64,000 bases of DNA, from assembly GCA_024741835.1 (NCBI GenBank), contig JAENRP010000225.1, forward strand, positions 1 through 64,000. Direction: 5' to 3'. Positions 34,059 through 44,732 of this stretch are shown in pieces. Position 1 is the stretch's first letter, and every line of letters starts with the position of its first letter. Below the pieces are notes generated by a model. That model worked only from the letters and a program-made list of their open reading frames with translations, made no database searches and had not been told where the DNA came from. The translations under genes and the position numbers were made by a program. Origin of the DNA: Diplocarpon mali. Taxonomy: Eukaryota > Ascomycota > Leotiomycetes > Helotiales > Drepanopezizaceae.

Positions 34059-34815
34059 GTGCCCAGCATGACGCCCAGCAGAGGTCTGCTCATCTCGCAG
34101 CCCAGCGCGCGGCGCTTCTTCCCCTCGCAGGCCTACGCCTTCCCCGTCTCGGCCAGCGCGAGCGAGATCGAGCACCCTTCGACCAGCCAGCGCTTCACGA
34201 TGCTCGCGTGCCCGCGCCGGAGCCGGTGCGCGGGCTGCGGGCAGCTGCACTACCATACGGACTGCATCGTCGTCGGCGTGGCGGGGGCGCGTGCGGCCGT
34301 CGGCGTGTACTTCGGGCCCGCGTCGCCCGGCAACGTGGCGGCTATCGTGGAGGCCGGGAGCGTGCAGACCGCGGAGCTGGAGGCTGGCTTGAGGGCGCTG
34401 AGGGCCGTTGTTGCGCTACAGGAGCAGGGCGAGAAGGGCGAGGAGGGTGGCTGGGTTGATCAGGTGACGCTCAAGACTGATTCGGAGTATCTGGTCAAGG
34501 GCGTGACGGAGGTGTGTAGTTCCCCCCACCATGAAATCCTGCGTGTACTAGAGATGCAGTCCGAGACTGGGAGGGTGGGTGTTGAGTCTCGAGGTTAGGG
34601 GTGCTGATGCGGCGCAGTGGGTGTACAAATGGGAGAAGAACGGATACATGAATGGCCTCGGAAAGAGAGTTGTTAATAGCAACTTGTTCAAGCAGCTACA
34701 GGCAGAGGTTCTCAAGCTGACACGCTTGGGTGTTGAGGTCCAGTTTTGGCTTGTTAAGAGGGAGGACAACGCTGAGGCTATCCGGTTGGTTAGCGAAGCT
34801 GTGGCTAAGACTTAG
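34059..34815 (+). CDS. RNase H-like protein, probably catalytically impaired
   Basis: Two exons, 34059-34511 and 34618-34815 (106-nt intron, GTGTGT to GCGCAG, phase 0), give about 216 aa. A Cys/His cluster, CAGCGQLHYHTDC, precedes the RNase H fold at about residue 65. Recognisable fold elements are CIVVGVAGARAAVGVYFGPA, the helix with Glu in TAELEAGLRALRAVV, LKTDSEYLVKGVTE with its Asp, WVYKWEKNGYMNGLGKRVVN across the splice, and FWLVKREDNAEAIRLVSEAV. In active RNase H1 proteins the first strand ends in Asp-Gly and the last motif is N-x-E-x-D. Here the first strand runs VGVAGARA with no Asp, and the last reads NAEAI. Two of the four metal-binding carboxylates are therefore missing. It may bind RNA/DNA hybrids without cutting. 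Converges on MRP51. Confidence 0.8.
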
Positions 34816-35320
34816 AAATTTCTGAGTCGGAGCCGGGCTGTGTGGGATTGCAGACTTCTTGGATGTCGTTGCTCGTTAGCGCTGTCTACTTGAGATTTAT
34901 GACTGCAGCGACCATTGGAGTATGAGAAAGCATTGACTTCTACACTCAAGACGTCATTTTGAAGCCCTCTTAAGCCTTGGCTTTATATAACCGGGGTGTG
35001 CTTGATAGCACTGCTCCGAACGACCCCCATGAGCACTCAAGCCCATAACCGGACATTGTTGGTTCAGAAATCAAGTGATAGACCTCAAAGTCCCAGCTCC
35101 TGGCATACAGAACCAGTGATGAGCATGTGGAAATCTAAAGTTGTAGCAAAGATTTCCAAGGCTAAAATAAAAACAGTGAGACATGAAGCTCTGTAGTAGG
35201 ATCTAGTTGATATTGGAAATATGGACGTTGTGAGAGGTGTGAGGTGAGGTGATGTACAGATAGTTACTATGCTACGAACCTTTATGCTATGCTTTGGTAC
35301 ACACTCCAAGCTTGCCTTTC

Positions 35321-36817
35321 TTACGTCAGCTCCGAAAGTCTGCTCAAGGGACTAGTCTGTCTCCCAGGAGTCTCTCTTGGTTTGGACGGGATATTGATAT
35401 CCAGTCCGTATCCCTGATCTCTACTACCGGGCTGCTTGAAGTTCGCAAAGCCCGCCGCACCCGACCCAAACCTATGAATCACGCTTGAAGTCTCGGGCAC
35501 AGGGATTTCGTGCTCTTTGCCTTCATGCACCGCGACTGCTGCTGGATCCGCAACTTCAACAGTCAAAAGGATACGCCCCTTGGGATCGACACGAGCAGTT
35601 GTTGGTTTCACCCAGGCCTTGCTGCCGCCGACTTTCTTTGGCTCGATACTTTGCGTGCCGGGGATCAGATTCATCTTGGAGGCACTGCGAAGATTCGATA
35701 AGCCTCTGTCTGTGATATTGAATGATCGGTGGCCTGCTGGTAGCTCCGCGACAAAGCCTCCTACACCGAGCACTGCGCCAAAACTGCCAGCTGCTGCATT
35801 TCTCGGCATGACCACACGAGCTGGAACAGGCCGATGTTCTCTTTGCGGACCGTGCACGGGATGGTTGTAAGTGTAGGCATTAGTGAGGCTGTAAGCCAAA
35901 CCTGCCGATGGATGCGTCTTTGGTGGCCCAGTATCCGCATATGGAGACTTGGAGACGGCGATATCGCTGTTATCGATGACTTGACCTGGCTTCATAAATG
36001 TCAGAATCTCCTCGGCCATATTTGCTGAGCCTGAAGGTGCAGGGGGTAGATCGAGGAAGTTCCGGATGAGCTTGTATAGCTCAGAGCGAGTATTGCGAAG
36101 TTTCTTGACGTATTCGATGAATTGCTCTTGGGTAATATCGCCCTCCTTGATGGGCGTAGCCACCACATCCGAGTTCCCTTCCTCCAACGCTGTTTGTTGT
36201 GCCTCTCTGGTCAGTGCATTCGCACATGCGGCCCTAAGGTACTTCTGAAACTCTGGTTTCTGTTTCCGGACGTTATCCGCTAGGTACTTTTTGAAGTCTC
36301 CCTCCGTTTGTCCTGCTAGCCATGGACCCTTGAATTTCCACCTGACATCGTCTTTCCCGAAAAGACCGCCATCGGATTCTGCAATCCAGTCGATCTCTTG
36401 TTCGAAAACACTCCTCGGCTGTACAGTTTTCAGTTCTCCTTTGCTTTTCGATTGCGGAGTGGACAGTGGCACACCCATTTCCAGCCATTTCTGCAGAGTT
36501 ATAGAGTGGTCTGCTGCCGATTCAAACTCCGTAACATGCTCAAACGTATCTATCGCCTCGACTCGAATAAACGGAGTGGACGTCCTCGTAGTGGATCGTA
36601 GTGGCAGTGGTCTTTTGAAGCCCCAATCTCCTCTGGCAAGTGATGCCTGTGGCGTTGTGATGGTCTGATAGATAGGATGTGGAAGAGTTGCCGTGTCGGA
36701 ACCGAAGACTTGCGCGGATTGTAAGTCACCCACCGGCCGTGGTAATGGTGGTGGAATCGAGAACACTCTTGATGCTCGCAGGAGGGCGCCTCCCGGCGAG
36801 ACACCTCGAGATGCCAT
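35321..36817 (-). CDS. MRP51: mitochondrial small-subunit ribosomal protein MRP51
   Basis: Single exon on the minus strand, 498 aa. It starts MASRGVSPGGALLRASRVFS, the characteristic MRP51 N-terminus, which doubles as an Arg/Ser-rich mitochondrial targeting sequence. It continues IPPPLPRPVGD and HPIYQTITTPQASLARGDWG, then FKRPLPLRSTTRTSTPFIRV, all typical of the Mit_ribos_Mrp51 family. Later family features are GPWLAGQTEGDFKKYLADNV, THPSAGLAYSLTNAYTYNHP and the GPQREHRPVPARVVMPRNAA segment. Yeast Mrp51 is part of the mitoribosomal small subunit and works with the 5' leaders of mitochondrial mRNAs. Length is normal for filamentous fungi. The gene is convergent with the RNase H-like gene (about 500 bases apart) and lies at the edge of the second AT-rich block. 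Confidence 0.9.
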   Translation of the reverse strand: MASRGVSPGGALLRASRVFSIPPPLPRPVGDLQSAQVFGSDTATLPHPIYQTITTPQASLARGDWGFKRPLPLRSTTRTSTPFIRVEAIDTFEHVTEFESAADHSITLQKWLEMGVPLSTPQSKSKGELKTVQPRSVFEQEIDWIAESDGGLFGKDDVRWKFKGPWLAGQTEGDFKKYLADNVRKQKPEFQKYLRAACANALTREAQQTALEEGNSDVVATPIKEGDITQEQFIEYVKKLRNTRSELYKLIRNFLDLPPAPSGSANMAEEILTFMKPGQVIDNSDIAVSKSPYADTGPPKTHPSAGLAYSLTNAYTYNHPVHGPQREHRPVPARVVMPRNAAAGSFGAVLGVGGFVAELPAGHRSFNITDRGLSNLRSASKMNLIPGTQSIEPKKVGGSKAWVKPTTARVDPKGRILLTVEVADPAAVAVHEGKEHEIPVPETSSVIHRFGSGAAGFANFKQPGSRDQGYGLDINIPSKPRETPGRQTSPLSRLSELT

Positions 36818-37364
36818 GGGGGTCGCTAGTTAGGAGTATCGATGTAATCGAGGGTCTAACAGAGATTGATCGCGCAGAAGCGTGCCTTTCGTTCGGTACG
36901 CCGACTGGATAGGGGGCGGAGTAATCCCAAATCTATTGGCTGCGCTGCCGCGCATCAAGATACTTCCAGAGAGGTGCTTGGGCAATTGATAGTATCAACG
37001 ATGAAACTAACGTTAAGCCTCAATTGATTTTTGACTAGCGGGAGCCGCATAGCCACGTGACATGAGCTTCTTCAACTTCAACTTTGGTGGTAATGGTGCT
37101 CATCTGGTATTTCAAAATTTGCTTAGGAAAACAGACTTACAATTCATTATCTACGATTCGGCTTTAAGACTAAGTATGGCAAAACCTGTAGCGAAAAAAT
37201 CACTACGTCTAATAACACATTTGAACTCGAGTAACACAGAACAAAAAATCTACTAATCTAAAAAAAAACATCAATGCTATAGACTAGCGCTTCTTTTTTT
37301 CTTTTTTTCTCATAAACATACTATATTAGTTCTTGAATGTGAAGAACGAGCGAAAGACACTACG

Positions 37365-38375
37365 GTTGGATTAGGTATGAGGAGAAACTAGTATAAAAAC
37401 TCCTTGAATTTAGTATTCAGCCCTTGATACCAAAGATCCTTGGTTTCCTACATAATAATCTAATCCATATCTTAGTCGATAGTTATTTCCTTTAAGTCTT
37501 GAACGAGTACGTTCTTAAGAACGCGCCTAGGCAAGTAAAGCCGCCTTAGGTTCTCTATTCTTAGACAAGGCCTTCTTGCTCATAGCAGCTAATTATTTAA
37601 TCATATTAACCGTCTTGCTAATTAGCGGCAGCAATTACTCGTGACCCTTAGTATCGATCTTAGCTTTAAAAGAAGGAAATCTATAAAGAAAATCTTCGAA
37701 ACCTGCAAGCCTCTGAAATATATCCTTTCCTATGATCTCTCTTCTCCTTATTTTCTATAACCTGACTTATTCCCCTTTATATATATTAATTAGCCTTTCT
37801 TCTAGTCGTAAGTATATATCTGCTGGTACGGAGATTACTCTAAAGAACGTTCGATACCCTTATTCCTAGGATCACCTTTTAATGAATTACCATATAGGAG
37901 TCAGGCACGTTTTGTGGAGACCTCGGACTAGTCTCTGACCAAGGGACCCGGCGAGTATAGTACTCATAGGCTTGGATGAATAGAGAAGGGGAGGCGATAC
38001 GGGGGTTATAAAAACACGATACCGGCCCTTTGTAGAAGGGCAGACATTACAATATGATCATAATTAGACTGTCTTATCCTATTCTATTTCATTATGAAAT
38101 ATCGCTACCGGTACTGCATATAAAATATCTGGGGCAATCTTAAGATACGCAAGTAGATTCGAAATTAAGGGTTATTTATAAGAGAGGTAGTGAGAACTCT
38201 TCGTTCTAAAGCTTTTGAAAAGTTATAGCTTTATTCGACTTCTGGTTTGACATTTCGTAGTCGAAAGGTCTTAGTCTCGGCTCCGCAGGCTCTTTATAGG
38301 AATTTGCAGGTTCGTAGGAGATACAGCATTTAGTTGTTGAGTCGTTGTCTCTCTGCCACTCCTTTTGAAACCGTA
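37365..38375 (+). repeat. dispersed repeat A, copy 2, interrupted by an LTR
   Basis: Matches the reverse complement of 24231-24960, but in two pieces. 37365-37814 covers the AAACTAGTATAAAAACTCC start to the CTAGTCGTAAGTATAT landmark. 38148-38375 runs from GCAAGTAGATTCGAAATTAAG to GTTGAGTCGTTGTCTCTC. The ~325 bases between them are absent from copy 1 and correspond to the LTR-like element. Many transition differences. Confidence 0.68.
37815..38140 (+). mobile_element. solo LTR-like element inserted in repeat A
   Basis: This stretch is similar over its whole length to 57478-57797. Shared landmarks are GGTACG-AGATTACTCT, CTTATTC-TAGGATCA, GGCACGTTT-GT, GAATAGAGAAGGGGAGGC, a TATAAA-AC box followed by ACGATACCGGCCCT, and ATACCGGTACTGCA near the end. 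The TATA-like box, GC content and length (~325 bp) fit a solo LTR of a retrotransposon. This copy has more A and T than the 57-kb copy (for example GTCAGG for GTCGGG), as expected from RIP. No coding region is present. Confidence 0.6.
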
Positions 38376-38454
38376 GATAAGTGGGGGGTTTTTCCTCTTA
38401 ATATACTTTATTAATTCTAAACTATACAGCATAAGCATAATACGCTGTACCGAT

Positions 38455-38965
38455 TTCTTATATGTAAAGAGAAACTAGTATAAAACTCCTTATACCTTCA
38501 CTATTTAGCTTCGTATACCTATAATTTCTAATCCCTTGAACAAGAGTCTAACGCATACCTTAGTTGATAATTATTCCCTCTAAGTCTTAGGCGAGTACAT
38601 TCTCAGAAGGTGCCTTAACAAATAGAGTCGCCTTAGTTTCTCTATGATAGGATAAGCCCTTTACGCTAATAGAGGTTGTTAAATCACGACAAGCATTTTG
38701 CTAGTAGCCGGTGGCTCTGACTTATAAACCTTCTAAACGACTTTATAAACTTTCCAAAACGAATACACTTCCTTCCTCTTCCTCCTTATATATTATAACT
38801 CGCCTTTTCTCTCTTCGTATCTTTTATTAAGCCTTTCCTCTAATCATAGGTATGTATTTGAATAACCCCGGAGTACTCATACAGAGGTCGAAAGCAAAGG
38901 GTACTCGTAAAAGATGTAGTATAAGAAAGCTTCGTTCCGGAGCTTCTGATAGGTGCTGGCTTCAC
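38455..38965 (+). repeat. dispersed repeat A, copy 3 (truncated)
   Basis: Starts AGAGAAACTAGTATAAAACTCC like copy 2 and runs in parallel through AGGCGAGTACATTCTCA, GTGCCTTAACAAATAGAGTCG, GATAAGCCCTTTACGC and AAGCCTTTCCTCTAATCATAGG. It ends after GGTGCTGGCTTCACAACTAAG, so it lacks the last third. Direct orientation relative to copy 2, about 80 bases downstream. Confidence 0.65.
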
Positions 38966-40184
38966 AACTAAGGGTTCTTATTTTTATTACTACTTTTTAA
39001 AGCTCTTTACGCTTAAGTGCAAGGTTTAGCTACCTTGAGCTGATACAACTAGCCCCTTGGATCAACGAAAACGTATATTCTAAACCGAAATCTCTGCATA
39101 CTACTTGTAGAATGATTTTGCAAAACTAGCATAAGTTAAGCCAGTTTCGGAGAGTATTTTCATAAAACATGTTTTTAAATATACTATTAAACGCTACATT
39201 GGGTTTAACGCCGTAAATCATCTTTTGAAAAAAATTTAAAAGCAGCAGATTACCAGTTGCCCGACGCGCTTCATATAATCACCACTCTTGAGAGATTGCT
39301 GCTGCTTCGAATATTTTGGGGGTGGCGGGTCTGCGTGCATACTATTTCCCTGATGATTTTTCAGTAGTACGAATGGAGTGGAGATAGGTTTTTTGAGTAG
39401 GGCATCCACAGTGAGCTTCTGGCCTACAGAGAAATATTCTGTTACAAGACGAATATTCAGTGTAGGTTTTATTTGTTCATATACAATTAAATACAGGACT
39501 TATTAGAGTAGATACACATTTTGCCTTCTTCGCTTCTTACACGTTTTCAAGAAAACAAGCAGATACGAGATACGAGATACGAGCTAAGCGTAATAAGCGA
39601 TATCCTAGCCGAGAATCCAGTAGCCAACTTGAACACCAACACGCGCGACTGCAACCTGCCCCGTGTTTAAAGACCTGCTCGACAAAGAAGTTTTCGCAAC
39701 TGGATTGATAGCATGGGCCCATCATCCCCTTCAAGGTTTCGTTGGCTGCGAGGATTCGAGATGCACACACCCGCTAGTACAGTACAACGAGTTGCCTAGA
39801 TCAACAACGCTCTCGATGCCTATGCACCTGCGACTTCCTACACTAATACTAGATTGGCCCTCACCGCACCCTTCTAGTGCACTCGCCTCTTCATGGTTTT
39901 ACTATGTAAGTTGTCTCCGCGATCTCAAGCCGATCTGTTCACGTGAAAGCTTCCAAAAATAAACGTCAGCAACCTCAGAATCTACGGTCTACGAGGTACA
40001 AGCAGAGCTCACTGTATCAGTAGCATTAATATTACTAATATGTCCAGCACATCGTCTAAAGATAGACCGCTTGTTTTGCATCTCTCTGCAGCTATGTCGA
40101 GCTACTGTTTGAGAAATTTGGCATGACATCATATGCTCTTAAGCATTCACACTGTCATCGAGTACTGTTCTATCGCAGGCCTAA

Positions 40185-40464
40185 TACTTAGTACATGGGG
40201 AAATAATTTGAGGTTTTCTGTCTGTGCACACTAGATTCTTGGCAATGCTGCTTTTGTTAAATTCCTTAGTATTTTATATAGCCACCTTTTGCGTCAATCA
40301 CTGCTTTACATCCATTTGGCATTTCCCTAATCAAATCTCTAATTATCTCAACTGTTATTGATTCCTAAGCTTCAAGTACCCCCTATCGAAACCCCTGTAC
40401 AAAAGAAAGTTTTAGTATAGCACACAGACAGAAAACCTCAGATTATTTCCCCATGTACTAAGTA
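40185..40464 (-). mobile_element. deleted Tc1/mariner element with terminal inverted repeats
   Basis: Perfectly placed 42-base inverted repeats, 40185-40226 and 40423-40464, differ at one base (a T/C transition). They read TACTTAGTACATGGGGAAAT inward. Between them the minus strand encodes the C-terminal end of a Tc1-type transposase: ITVEIIRDLIRE followed by MPNGCKAVIDAKGGYIKY and a TAA at 40268-40266. A TAG at 40367-40365 replaces what is usually a Trp codon just upstream (LEA-stop-ESI), a G-to-A change typical of RIP. Most of the transposase is deleted, leaving a ~280-bp MITE-like derivative. Confidence 0.85.
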
Positions 40465-43400
40465 TATAGTACCACCGATAAAGTGCCCTCCCTCTACTCG
40501 TAACAGAGCTTTGAATCGTATGGAAACTGGAATAGAGCCAGAGCCCGTGCGAGTAGCGCTTAAAGGGTCATTTCTAATAATACTAGTGACTTAATCAAGC
40601 CTTTGGTACTTTAGAAGCTGTCATACTGACCCCAGTCCTTAATTTACACTGTGGGCCAATCTTTGGCTTCTATCTAACTGTGCAAACCAAGCAAAGGCAT
40701 TCAACCACTACAGAATACATAAGTAACACTTTTCACTCCAAGCGGAGGATCAGAGTATCCACTAGCATACACTGAAAACTCGTAACTGCGACCGTGCAGA
40801 TCAGCAGCAGAACGCTTTTAATCCTAATGAAATAGCATAAAGTGGCTTCTCTGAAATCTGATTCTCCAAGGAGAAATTTGCAGACAGTGATCCATAACTC
40901 GCACAGATTTCTGGCAAACCAGTTTTTGACGCATCCGTACTCTGACATGCAATGCAATACAAGTCGTAGGTACCCTTGATTCACTGTCTGCGGGATAAAC
41001 AGCAAGAGCAAAAACCTGGGAAGGATGGATGAAGAGTGGGCGGGGCGGGGGGAACAAGAGAGCCTCGCTCTATACCCCACAAAAGGAAGTAATATTCGGT
41101 TACTGTAGGTTCGGGGAATCACAAGTAGTAAATCCCGCATGAAAGTATAAGAGTTCAACCTCACGAACCCATCCTGCAGCCGGCCCACCCACCCAAGAAA
41201 TTGACTTTCACGCGCAGGGCCCTGCGTCGCCTACGACCAAGTACGAGGTACGAAAGCGTCTATAACCTTACCAGACCACGGGGGTTAAGTAAGCGAGGAG
41301 AAAGTGGGGCCCACCGCATTGTGTTTACGCGAATAAGAGAGGCGCAGGTCCTTGGCAATTTAGTTTTTCGGCGTACCAAGGCGCTGGGCAGCGAGCGATG
41401 TGCAGGGCCGCGATCAGGGTCTCCAAGTGCAAGGCGGACCGCGCCGGGGGGGGGGCTTTGTAGTGCGTCTGCAAGGTTAAATATATACTTTATGCTTTTC
41501 ATGCGGTGTCTGTTTGGCCGCGGCGGTGGGTTTGTTTACTCGCTTATTCGGTGGACCGCGCAAAACAATAAATCTTTGATTAGCGCCATAAGGGGTTGGT
41601 TCGATTTGACTCTTGATAAAGCAGAAATTCTGCGCCGCGAGAAACCAATCTTAGTTCCTGTTTTTGTGTCATCAAATTAAACAACACCCCATTCCCCCGT
41701 GTGTAATTAAGCTGTCTGGTTGCACTCATAAGCCAAGCTCGCAGAAAATAGACAGAGAAGACCATTTTAATGTACGTGAATGTTAAGCGTACTATGAAAG
41801 CGAATATATCAGATTCTATTCAGACGCTTGGGAGTCATGACTGAAAGTTTTAAAAAAGGAAGACGTCCTAAAAAGCTTGCCTGGATTCTAATAACTGCTG
41901 CTCCTAAAATAAGTACAGAGATCTTCCACGACTACCTACCTATTTGCAGATCACTGAATGAAGCATGTATCAGAGTAGCTATTGGCTAGTGCTGAAGCGC
42001 GGTAGTAGCTCCTGCTGGGGTTTCGATGGGGATTTTGGTGTTATCGGGATCTTGGCATGTTGGGAGCTTTCTTTAGAGCAAGCGAAATGTATAGTTGGAC
42101 ATAGACCGATGTTCGAGTTCGTCACAGTTCTGACAGGGAGGTCGGTGTTAGTGTCGCAGTCTTGCTTGCAATATCATTCCAATGCCAGGTTCTCCTTGCT
42201 CTCAGGCGAGCTCAATTTGCGACATTGACTTGTCATTTGGACAGGGAAGCGTTTGTCTTCCACCTCTGTACTACTACCAACTTGTTGAATCAATATGACC
42301 GAAAGCGGTCTCCTTCTCAGCTATCTCATCTTTCATCCAAACATTCCACGTTCTAGAAGAACAAAACATGTCCTCTTCCATCCGAACATTCCTCTAGGCT
42401 AGATCAACCATCACTTGTTCCACGGAAACATATTCTTTTCAGAAAAAAGAACCTATGATCTCATCTTGGACTCTCTGTACAGTCACGTTTTGAATATGAC
42501 ACAGGACATCCAGCGGCCCTTGAATCCAACGTTGTACTTCTTCACTAGGATCCACTCCTGGCGTCTCGAGATCTTGTCCTTCCAACTGATCACGCGCGGC
42601 GTGCGGAGCGCTTGCGAGCTTCACCCAGACCTGAGGTTGATCTTTTCGATCTCGATGAGCAGCGGAAGGGGCCTGTGCTGGAGTCAGAAACAGACCTTGT
42701 TGCGCCGGAGCTAATTTGTGTATAGCTACGATCATATATATGTCCAGGTTGCATTCGACAAGACTGCGGAGCGTCGAGATAGGGGCTACCTGCCATCCGT
42801 GTCACGACCTTCGTCGACCCAAGCTTGAGTCTTGAGATACGGCTGTGACCATGTGAACATCGCTTGCTCGAGATCCCAGACAGTTCTGTCTCTATCTTCC
42901 CACGCTTTTAAGCCCAATCATTACAAAGTCAGTGCTGAGGTCGTATTTTCATTTAATTTCAGCCTTGTGATAGCAGATAGCGTCGTGGAGACTTCCTCCG
43001 TGACGGAGTGGTTTGACTATATGATTTTGGATATCTAATATTGTTTATGTCAACAGCAATCGTTGCAACACGAGTTAGGATGTAGTCAACTGAGGCGATA
43101 ACTAAACCTTTTTCCCCAGGTGAAGCCGGACGGGATGATTGCGGGATATGTGTCGCTGAGGTCATTGGGACAGTCTGAGCCTGATTCCCTCTTGATATAT
43201 GTGCTCTTTCCCATATCATCAACATCCGAAAATTGATAGGCGGTGACTAAAGAGAATGGGAGTTTTTGGATCATAAGTAGTAGTGGCCTTAGCAGTAACT
43301 GTCGGTGTTGTGGAATGTACCTACCTCGGCACTACGAGTTGCGAGATAGATGGAATTGTGCGGCTCTACAGCTAGCGGCGGGGATGCAGATGAGAGAAAG

Positions 43401-44610
43401 GAAGATTAATACTCTGAAGGTCAACGGGAAATCCCATATGTCTTTCTAGTCAACAGGAATTCGAATTATAGATTAGTACCTATTGGCTTCATGCGAGGCG
43501 TGATTACCTACTCAAGGACTTCAAGTAGGACGCGGAGGAATTCTCAGCGGTCTTTGGTGTTTCTTTTGGCCTCATCCGGCAGCGATAAACACATAGATAT
43601 CTTTATTTACATAGATATATATGGGTGTGTGTATGCATGTATCAATCTGTAAGTTCTTAGATGTCTTTGTGTAATATATATAGATATATACATTTCCGCC
43701 CTTATTCTGCTGTCCTAGCTTAATCCTTTCTGGATTCTTTCGGCTGGCACACAGCCTGAATCTGAGCATCTATTGAATAATCGCCAGTCTACTCTCTGTC
43801 CATCGTCAGTCCTTGACCATGTCTCAGAGCATCAGAATGAATGCCTCGGCTTTGCTTTGTCTGCGCTCGCGAAGGCTTCGGCTCCAACGAGGCACGTTGA
43901 GCGCCTAAGCGAACTGGTTTCGAGAATCTCCAGTTTCGTCGCATCCCTCTCATTTTTCATTCTCATCTTCGTCGCAACCTCATCCTCTCTCGTCGCGATT
44001 TCCGGGACGGACTCCGCTGGCTACCTGGGTTTCGAATCCGCCTCAGCATCGCCTTCGGACGAGCGCTGCAGTATCAAGCAGTTTCACACAGTATTGCCGC
44101 CGTCGTATCACCGCCATCTCGTAGCGAAGTGTAGCACGCAGCACCGAACCACCCATGTCCCGTTGCCACGGTTACAATGAAACCAGAGGCTGGAACCCGG
44201 CTGCCAAGTGCTCCGGCAAAGTTCATCCCCCCGCCCCACTCGCCGCGCGCGAAAGGGGGTGGCACTAATCCTCAAACGGAAGCCGGTGAAGCGTTGCCTG
44301 TCGAACAGCACTACACTGTGTATAATACCGCCAAGAGAACGTCCGAATCCGAGTGCGAATACGCCCCCACCAGCCTTATCGGGCTTAAGTCAGGTACCTT
44401 ATCGATCGCATCTGACAACAGTACTCGTACTCTGCTATAGTACAGCCTCTATGCAATGTAATTAGTCCGCACCGCTTGACTCTACATATTATTCACTTCA
44501 GCACTTCCATTTAAGCTTTTGGTATTCGCCTTTATCCGTCGTGTTCGTTCTTTCGGCCGAATCATACTTTGTCGTTTGTCGTGGTCATGGTTGCTGCTTA
44601 GTCCAACACT

Positions 44611-44643
44611 NNNNNNNNNNNNNNNNNNNNNNNNNNNNNNNNN
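44611..44643. other. assembly gap, 33 N
   Basis: Run of 33 undetermined bases, 90 bases upstream of the ABC transporter start codon. It falls in the promoter or leader, so regulatory sites there cannot be read. Confidence 0.99.
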
Positions 44644-44732
44644 ATTGCCAGACGCCCGCCCATCATTTTCATTTTCTCTTTTGAACGCTGTTTCGTTTGG
44701 CCCAAAACGTGATCGCGCCAGTCTACCGAACC

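Larger units (their letters stand above)
36818..44610. other. gene-poor block with repeats, about 7.8 kb
   Basis: Apart from the MRP51 promoter at the left edge, no intact gene is supported. Repeats and mobile-element remnants are listed separately (37365-38965 and 40185-40464). The 41.2-41.5 kb part is GC-rich but has no consistent coding frame. Coding-like minus-strand fragments appear at about 42439-42735 (RWIQGPLDVLCHIQNVTVQR) and 42959-43274 (MGKSTYIKRESGSDCPNDLS, then GLVIASVDYILTRVATIAVD in another frame). They may be a decayed gene, but I cannot assemble it. The stretch from 43700 to 44610 is probably upstream sequence of the ABC transporter. Confidence 0.45.

Noticed and set aside
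40266..40380. Independent small gene inside the inverted repeats
   Set aside because: The peptide is the known end of Tc1-type transposases and lacks a start, so it is a remnant and not a gene.
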